Source: Pleurostoma richardsiae | Lineage: Eukaryota; Ascomycota; Sordariomycetes; Calosphaeriales; Pleurostomataceae | Direction of reading: 5' to 3' | NCBI GenBank assembly: GCA_030052745.1 | Contig: JANBVO010000075.1 | Location: 1 to 64,000, forward strand | Length of the DNA stretch: 64,000 nt | Part shown: positions 57,162 to 64,000 of the stretch, piece after piece | Numbering within the stretch: the first letter of the stretch is position 1 | Layout of the letters: each line of letters begins with the position of its first letter | The notes under the pieces: model-generated | Database searches by the model: none | What the model saw: the letters and a program-made list of their open reading frames with translations, nothing else | Told to the model about the DNA's origin: nothing | Program-made: the position numbers and the translations under genes

Positions 57162-60100
57162 GAGTCTTGAGTCGCGGGTTTGGCTCTGCGACACGTGCCT
57201 GTCTATAGCATGTGACAAGAGAGAAAGAAGGTAGCATAGGGGGAAGAGGGCAAGGGGATCAGAGGAGCCGTCAGTTAAATAAGGCACAGGGACCTGTCAT
57301 GGCGCCCTGGCTACCCTGGGCTGCCTGGCCATATCGGGCCGTCATCGAATCGAGTCCTCGCGCCACTGCGCGATTGGCCTGATCGAGCTAATGTTATCGC
57401 CAAGTAATCGCCAATGACAGCTTCCGGGGAAAGCAAAAGCTTGATTGCGGCAGAGCCCTGGCGGCGTCAATGCCACCTTATCAGCAAACCTCCTGCCAAG
57501 ACAGGCAAATAGCGGGGAGGCGCCGGAGGTGCAGATTGGAAGCTCCTTTCGAAAAAAGTCTAGAATTATGCCGCATCAGGCAGGTAGCTTGATAGTAGCC
57601 CACCACGAGTAATGTCTGCTCCCTTGATCGACCCACCACTACTCCTAGCGGGCATGACTAGTCCCCCCGGCTACTGAGCAGCATACTTCCGTACGTGTCT
57701 GCGTGTGCATGCGCCCCAAGAGATCGTCAGTCTGTGTGAAGCCCCGTACTGCGAGGTAGGTGGCTAATGACTCGGCCGACCAGTCGAGATCCTTGACGTC
57801 ATGCAGCAACTTTGGACCCGGAGTTGTTCGAGGAAAACAAACTCGACGTGCAAGCTGTGCTGCTCTGGATTGTGTTGGGTGTCTGATGCTCGATGTCATC
57901 TAAGAGCTACATGTCGTGATTGGGGGGGAGTTTAGGACTTCCCTTTTCGAGTTCCAAGGGTGGTCCCGAATTAATAATGATTAGCTCTGATAGGCCTCTG
58001 GGATGGTGTGAACAGGGGTAGCTGTCATGTTACGATCATACTGCACCGCAGGCTGCGAGGTGCCGGATTCCGTCTTGGCTTTTTCTCACGCCGAGTCTGT
58101 TTTCTTTCCGTCAAGGGAGTCAAGGGAAGGAAGCGTGACACGAGTCCTGCTGTCGAGAGCACTGAATAGGAATTCTTACCGGAATACTGTGATTACCGAG
58201 AGGCTAATTATAGTAAGTGTGTAAGTACGTGCCGTTATATACTCTAGGTACCCAACTTCTAGGTTCTGGGTTGGACAGGACAAAGAACCGTTTCCTTGTG
58301 ATTAGCAGGATCCTGCCATCTGTTCCGTCTAGCACGGCGTCAGGCATATACCAAGACAACAAGGATACGTTATGTGTTGTCGTGACTTATGGAAGGTCCA
58401 GATCCTCGTGAGCCCCAATGGCGTGTTTGTGCTCTTACTTCGAGACAGTTGAGGCATTCAATGCTCAAAGCTCGCGACATCTCAATTGCACCTGCTCATC
58501 CTTCTCGATAGGGTTTAGGTTGCACCTCAAGAAGGGAGCCTGCCCTTCGGTGTCAACGCATCTGGAAGGAAGTTCGTTCTCTATGTTTGATCCCTACGGA
58601 TGCGAAGGCTCTCGGCGAGAAATAGGGAATACATGTGCAGCCAGTGTCACACTTGCTGTTGCTAGCGCATCTTAACCAACTTCAAGGGGATCTGCATCTC
58701 CCACAAGACTCTTTAGTGGGGTGGGGACCTTGCGGCTCACGAACAGCTCTTGTAGGCGCCGTAAGAGTAGCTGCTGATAATTGACTTAGCGTCACACAAC
58801 TGCAGGCTTCTTGTTCTATTAGTTGCGCCCCTGGTAAATGCTGCTTACAGGCTGGCGTCTACCGAGATACGCTAGCTTCGCAGCGCCGGGACGGGCACAC
58901 TAGATATTTGACAAAAAGAATAATGCGATAGAATATATCTTCTAGCCGCCGTTAGCATTGCTTCGCTCATGTATTCTCTCGAATTTTCAACTATGAATGA
59001 GCTTTAAGAAGAGTTGTATGAGATTCTTCAAACTCATAATCTGTTGGTCTAAGGAGTAAACATCGAAGCTTCCGTAATGGCCTAGAGTCCTGTGATAGAG
59101 GCAGCAGCTCTGCAATCTTCGTGAGAGTATAAATCCAACTGCGCTGCTTGAAGTTAGACATTCTATACGCTGTGACAAGCTTCGGTTGGCAGTCGAAGTA
59201 AAGAGAGACAGCGTACGTTCCAAGTGTTCAGAAATCAGAAAGTTGATAGTGCTAGACGCCGAAATCGGGGATGTAATGGGCTATTTCCAATAGTCCTATA
59301 GCAGACGCCCTATGCCGTCATATCATTGACATCCCTCGGGCAATAAAACTGGTCTTCTTTTACGGATGGGACTTGGACATAGACGCGCCGTGGCCCGCGG
59401 GAGATCATGAGTACGGACAAAAATAGTTTCGACTTCGCACGTTTCCGGCACCAGAAACATAGCCCTGCATACACTGTGCATGGGGATGCGAACGTGCCGG
59501 CCTTTTAACTTCTCCATTCCATGGCATTGACTTACTGCTTGGCCGGAATTTCCTATTCCGGGCGCCGTTGCGAACGCACCCTTAACGTTTTATGCTACAA
59601 CCGCATCACTCTTTCTTCTGTATCATGAGTTCCTTGTCAAGACACTCCCAATGTCCCTGCCAACCTTAGGCAGTTTAACCCGTCGCGGAGTCTCTGCCGC
59701 CGTGATATCCACGTGTTCGGGACTCGGGGGCCCACAAATCGGCGGCCCGCACCGGTCCGTAAGTGTTGAGACTCCTGTTATGTCCGATGAAGTCTACGCA
59801 TCACTCGAGCAACAGGCAATATTCAGCACTGAGTGCCGCCATCATGCATACCCTGGTGAGACTAATAAGGACAACACTCTCTTGTGGCTGTGAATGGATC
59901 GCATGAGGGATAGGCTCAATTCCAGTATCTTAGACTGGAGGTGCCCGGCTCTTCTCGGGCCGGCGGATAAGTAACGTCCACCTGCAGATCACTGGGCAGC
60001 AATACCCCGGATTTCTCAGTAGAAGTGGCCCTTGCTAGCCAAATAAAGGAAGGGCTTTAGCATTCTCTACCAACCAGAAATTTGATGCAGCGGGGTTGCA

Positions 60101-60212
60101 TGGGGTAACAGAAGGCGAGAGCTCGGTCTCGGTCTATCTAAGTCCATGGAAGCGTACCGAAACTCGTCGGCAGCTGCATGCGACATTCCACTTTCACCCC
60201 AAGCCTGGACAG
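57162..60212. other. Three-kilobase gene-free region
   Basis: It holds the peptide-transporter promoter at its left and the GH43 promoter at its right. Several short frames (for example minus 57645-57899 and plus 58418-58675) have no recognisable content. No repeats, RNA genes or mobile elements are seen. Confidence 0.45.
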
Positions 60213-60218
60213 TATAAG
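60213..60218 (+). promoter_or_regulatory. TATA box of the GH43 gene
   Basis: TATAAG in the context ACAGTATAAGAACC, 98 bases upstream of the chosen ATG at 60311. Confidence 0.4.
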
Positions 60219-60310
60219 AACCGGGTGAGACCGGTATGGCTGTCTGGAGAGGTACATTCTTTCAATCCCAAGGCTTTCTCCATGTACTGAATCGCCCGAC
60301 TTTGAGAAAG

Positions 60311-61624
60311 ATGTTATCATACTTTCTCCTACTCTTGGCAGGTTCCTCTTCTATGCTGGCTGCGGCAAAGGATGGAGTGCCAATCCGATTGCTCAGTACA
60401 CGAGATACGCCTCCAGGAAATGCGAGTTTGATTGCCGCAGTAACTCTGTCTGATCCCTCCGTCCTAAAAGTCGATCCAATCATCGACGCGAACCTGTCAT
60501 CGGTAGTGTTCCCCGTCTTCCCAGGGACGGACCTCACCAAACTTGCCCCTGTATTTTCTACTACAAAAGGCGTCGTTGCCTCCCCGGCACCAGGTACTGC
60601 GGTCGATCTCAGTCGTCCCGTTGAGTATGTACTAAGCTACCACGGCCAAATCACGGCAACTTGGACAGTGCGTGGGGTGGAAATGCGCAGCCCTGTTCTC
60701 CCCGGATATTATGCAGATCCAAACATCGCAGTCTACGGCGGGTTATACTACATCTACGCCACAACAGACGGTTTTGCAAGCTGGGGTGGTAATGTCTTCT
60801 ATGTCTGGAAGTCCCGGGATCTCGTTACTTGGACTCGCAGCTCGCAGCCAATACTTATCCTTGCCGGGACCAATGGCACAGTTCCATGGGCAGACGGCAA
60901 CGCATGGGCACCTACGATCACCCATCGCAACGAGAGGTACTACTTCTATTTCAGTGGGGACAACCCGACTTACCAGCGCAAGACGATCGGCGCGGCGGTG
61001 TCTGTTTCCCCCGAAGGGCCGTTTAACGCCGAGCCAGGCGCGATGATCCTGAATAACGAAGATCTTACAACTAACCAGGCCATTGATCCGGTGGCATTCA
61101 GAGATCCCGTGAGTGGGAAGTACTATTTGTTCTGGGGTAATGGCTCTCCTCTCATGGTGGAACTAAGCGACGACATGGTGTCGATCAACAAGAGCACGCT
61201 TCGAGCCGTCGAGGGATTGACAGACTTCCGTGAGGGAACATTCATCAACTACCGCAAGGGGCTGTACCACATCACATACTCTATCGATGACACGGGCTCA
61301 GAAAACTATCGCGTCGGCTATGCGACATCTCGTAAGATCGAAGGGCCCTACACGTACCAGGGCATCATTCTCCAGAAAGATCCCTCGCAGGGCATCCTTG
61401 CTACGGGTCACAACTCCATCATCAAGATTCCTGGAACTGATAAGTGGTATATCGCTTATCATCGGTTTCACATCCCAGGCGGTAATGGCACCCATCGAGA
61501 AACGACCATTGATCGTGTGGAATTTGACCCAGTCACGGGGTTGATGCGCCCTGTCATCCCAACGCTTTCAAGCGTAGATGCAGAGACTGTTCCGGCCTGG
61601 CCTGAACGGGTACAGCATTATTAG
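60311..61624 (+). CDS. GH43 secreted arabinofuranosidase/beta-xylosidase-type glycosidase
   Basis: Single-exon gene, 437 aa from the ATG at 60311. I chose this start because it opens directly with a signal peptide (MLSYFLLLLAGSSSMLAAA), while the open frame upstream would put 25 polar residues before it. About 110 residues precede the five-bladed propeller. The catalytic base is in PGYYADPNI (Asp136). The middle Asp that tunes the acid lies in AIDPVAFRDP, and the general-acid Glu in the REGTF block just before YHITYSIDDTG. Several N-glycosylation sites are present. It should act on arabinose- or xylose-containing side chains of plant cell-wall polysaccharide; exact specificity in GH43 cannot be read from motifs. 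Confidence 0.92.
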   Translation: MLSYFLLLLAGSSSMLAAAKDGVPIRLLSTRDTPPGNASLIAAVTLSDPSVLKVDPIIDANLSSVVFPVFPGTDLTKLAPVFSTTKGVVASPAPGTAVDLSRPVEYVLSYHGQITATWTVRGVEMRSPVLPGYYADPNIAVYGGLYYIYATTDGFASWGGNVFYVWKSRDLVTWTRSSQPILILAGTNGTVPWADGNAWAPTITHRNERYYFYFSGDNPTYQRKTIGAAVSVSPEGPFNAEPGAMILNNEDLTTNQAIDPVAFRDPVSGKYYLFWGNGSPLMVELSDDMVSINKSTLRAVEGLTDFREGTFINYRKGLYHITYSIDDTGSENYRVGYATSRKIEGPYTYQGIILQKDPSQGILATGHNSIIKIPGTDKWYIAYHRFHIPGGNGTHRETTIDRVEFDPVTGLMRPVIPTLSSVDAETVPAWPERVQHY

Positions 61625-62267
61625 ACCTCGGTTCACAGTTGCAATCCACTATTTTCCATCAAAAAATGACTGCTTCTGACCCCTCCTGTAGGACAGCGAT
61701 TTACGGTGATTGTGTGTCATTTGCCAGTGAAACTCTAGCCTACTTTCTTTTCCACATTTGTGTATCCGAGGGCTGTCGTCTATACGATACGGTCTGCCGG
61801 TTGATTTTCTTGTAACTTCTTCTCTTTCGTGTTCTAGATACCTATGTATCTCCAAAAAAGAGCGTGGTTCGATCTCAACAGAAGAACCAACGTATCAGTA
61901 TACTCGGTACCTGTTTAGGGTCCATCAGGGAGCTCCGTAGGGTTCGAGAGAAGACCAGGTTCGGATACGACGACCTGGGTAAGTGGAGACACAGTTTCAC
62001 GAGTCGACCCGAGCTTTGCGTCAAAGAATTGAAGGCGCCCATAGACGGCTTCTGTGACTTAGATTACGGGTATAATAACACCCTCCCGGTTCATGAACAT
62101 GACATCGTCTTGCGCTAATAGTGGATGTATGTACAGGGGTTTCTCTGCACAAGAGAGCAGGCATGAGCGTCCGAACAGAGGGCCTCCAGATTCTTTGACG
62201 CCGAGGCGATTGGCTGAGCAATGAGCCGGTGCTAGGGGTAAATATAGTTGGAAGGCCGGATGTTCTT
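61625..62267. other. Convergent intergenic region
   Basis: 640 bases between GH43 (+) and the zinc transporter (-). No gene seen. Confidence 0.45.
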
Positions 62268-64000
62268 TCATGCCCACTTCCCCAAAAAACTCATTAGAGC
62301 CATGCCCGCGACAAGGCTCACGATACCCAACACTGTTTTCAAGGGTTTCGCACTTGTCATCTCTCCGCCTAGCATCCAGTCGTGCGCCAGCATCTCCACA
62401 ACTCCAACCCATACCAGAATTCCCGCAGAGAAGGCGTCAAGGGTGCCAATGGCCACTATGGTCGCGGGGTCGTTGCCATTAAAGTTGTAAATGACTCCTA
62501 TCCCGATAGCCATGCCAACAGGAGTAACCAGGGCAAATGCAGCAGCAAGTAGAAGCTTTTTGCGCATCGAAATATTTGATGGGACATTCTTTTCCGCCCG
62601 AGCCACCGGACCAGAGGTCGACAGATCTCCGTCCGTTCCTGGGGTAGATGCTGATAAGCCGTATGAACTATTGCGATGGATTTGGCTGACGGGTATCTCA
62701 GCGTCATTTGTCCCCAAAGCGGCAATACGAGTTCCCAGAGCAATTCCCTCAAACATCTGGTGAAAGACGATGACGGCAAAGAGAGTCAGAAAGAAGCTGT
62801 CGCCAGCAACAACGAGTGTCACGCCAATAACTAGATTGTGGTAAGCCAACACCCACTATACATAGAAAAACCTAGATCATCTTACTCATTGAATGAAAGA
62901 TGATGCCAGTTTCCAATACCATGATCTTGTTCGTCCGGGTGGAAGGTGGGAGCTCAGGTTGCCTCCCAGCTTCAATACTGCCTGCCTTCTTTTGGTAATG
63001 CCACAGCAGAAGCCGATTGCCAGTATACTCGACGAGGAATGATAGGAGAATCCCGGCCATCATCACCGCCGCTGCTGTTCCTTCGAATGCAAGTTCGCCT
63101 AGGCAGTCATTCTCAAACATCAGGTTCGCATGCGTTTGCAACTGTGAGCCTGTCAGATAAGAAGATACAAGCTGCTGTGTGTTGCTTACGTGGACAAAGG
63201 CAGTCGAGATAATGACTCCGGTGCCAAATTGCTTGAGGAGAGAGAACGTAAAGTTCTGTGCTGGAACAAAGAGGGCTAGGAATATTGGACTGAACACGCC
63301 TATGCTGAGTTAGCAACACTGGAGCTCTTCACTTCATGTCTGAACTGGGTATACCAATAGCACTCGTGGTGAGTATGACGAAGAGGAGTCCGACGCGCAG
63401 GGAGATATTGTAATCTCTGTTCATACGCGCGCATCTTGTTTCGGATTCTTCTGCGTCTGAACCGCCGCCGACACAGTGCCTAGCCTCTGTTAATTCAGCT
63501 CCGAGTGTCCTAGTTTCGTGTAGCAAACTCACTCAACACCGGCATGGAAATGGCAATTTTCTTCCGACGGTTCCTCTGTGTCTTCCGATGCATCGTTCGT
63601 AGATAGGGTGACTTCAACGTCGTCACCCGTGGGATCGAGGCAGTATCTATCCACAATATGCATTAGAGTGAAATCTAATCTGGACTAGAACGGGAAGCAC
63701 ACGTGTTAGACCCATGACTGTGGCATCCTGTGAACTCAGGGGGAACATCCGTTGTCGCTGTAACCGTTGTCTGGACGTTGTATTCGGCGGTACCAGCAAT
63801 GCAGAACCTGTGCGTTCATTGTCAGGGCGCCATAACATTTACTCGGCGGGTGTGCAGGTACTGACACAGAGGAACCGTGCATATGGCACTCTGATACCGC
63901 CGTTATACCGGTTGTGGTTGGCTCACTTGAAGTGCCGATGGCCGATGCCGAATCACCAGACCCGGATTTACTTTCAGGTAACAGCTGTACTTCGTCCCCA
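62268..64000 (-). CDS. zrfC-like: ZIP-family zinc transporter, ZrfC-like, 5' end beyond the window
   Basis: About 469 C-terminal residues are visible. Exons on the minus strand: 63866 to beyond 64000, 63703-63807, 63533-63646, 63355-63479, 63190-63299, 62886-63141 and 62268-62830, all in frame. The extracellular N-terminal region carries three C-H-x-H-x5-C repeats: CHMHGSSVFC, CHSHGSNTYC and CHFHAGVEHC. Eight ZIP helices follow. The metal path is seen in GTGVIISTAFVH, FHSMIIGVTLVVAGDSFF and VIVFHQMFEGIALG. The loop before the fourth helix is short; the long cytosolic stretch with Ser/Thr lies later. The repeats and overall layout match ZrfC, the high-affinity zinc importer of Aspergillus used in neutral or alkaline, zinc-poor conditions. 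The start codon and promoter lie outside, so regulation cannot be read. Confidence 0.9.

Noticed and set aside
62831-62885. Continuous reading of the ZIP exon upstream of 62830 (giving WVLAYHNL)
   Set aside because: An acceptor at 62831 gives HSMIIGVTLVV, which fits the conserved ZIP helix exactly and keeps frame, so the upstream part is intron.
1-64000. Secondary-metabolite gene cluster
   Set aside because: A P450, a Baeyer-Villiger monooxygenase, a regulator and MFS genes are present, but there is no PKS, NRPS, terpene cyclase or prenyltransferase, and the genes are widely spaced.
1-64000. Retroelements, DNA transposons, CRISPR arrays, tRNA or rRNA genes
   Set aside because: I looked for terminal repeats, transposase or reverse-transcriptase motifs, regular repeat-spacer arrays and tRNA B-box sequences, and found none that stand up. 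A careful computed search could still find degraded copies in the gene-poor stretches.

Overview
The window is nuclear DNA of a filamentous ascomycete (Pezizomycotina). The genes carry many short introns (about 50-150 nt) with GTRNGT donors, CTRAC-type branch sites and YAG acceptors. The protein set is typical of such fungi: a Zn2Cys6 regulator, sugar, peptide, amino-acid and zinc transporters, a pisatin-demethylase-like P450, a Baeyer-Villiger monooxygenase, and GH29/GH43 enzymes. Genus cannot be fixed from the sequence; the zinc transporter resembles ZrfC of Aspergillus, so an Aspergillus/Penicillium-like relative is reasonable but unproven. I rebuilt exon structures by hand from splice signals. 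All spliced models keep frame exactly, except one flavin oxidoreductase that has a frame break or a 49-nt intron.

Layout. 0.5-7.7 kb: a Zn2Cys6 transcription factor, a decayed diflavin-reductase remnant, and a Gfo/Idh/MocA oxidoreductase. 8.7-18.2 kb: a Vps62-type membrane protein, an aquaporin, a minimal RhoGAP protein, a His-rich ORF and an HPP-family membrane protein. 20-28.5 kb: an MFS sugar transporter, a TauD-like dioxygenase and a ten-exon methionine-permease-type transporter. 28.5-39.7 kb is gene-poor, holding a NAPE-PLD-like hydrolase and a complete P450. 39.7-44.1 kb: a GH29 alpha-fucosidase and a coiled-coil protein. 44.6-57.2 kb: a broken beta-lactamase-fold gene, a DAO-type flavin oxidoreductase divergent from an UNC93-like transporter, a Baeyer-Villiger monooxygenase and a POT/PTR peptide transporter. 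60.3-64 kb: a GH43 enzyme and the 3' part of a ZIP zinc transporter that runs off the right edge.

How the genes fit together. No PKS, NRPS or terpene synthase is present, so this is not an ordinary secondary-metabolite cluster. It reads as an accessory, nutrient-scavenging region of uptake systems (sugar, amino acid, peptide, water, zinc), extracellular glycosidases and scattered oxidative enzymes, with several gene relics. Possible functional pairs are dioxygenase plus methionine-type permease (sulfur scavenging) and FAD oxidoreductase plus UNC93-like transporter sharing a 0.5-kb divergent promoter. The most distinctive sequence-level signals are tandem exon duplication behind the Cys/His zinc-binding repeats of the ZIP protein, a high share of GC-AG introns, and microexons that split a Zn2Cys6 domain. 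I saw no retroelement, DNA transposon, tRNA, rRNA or CRISPR array.
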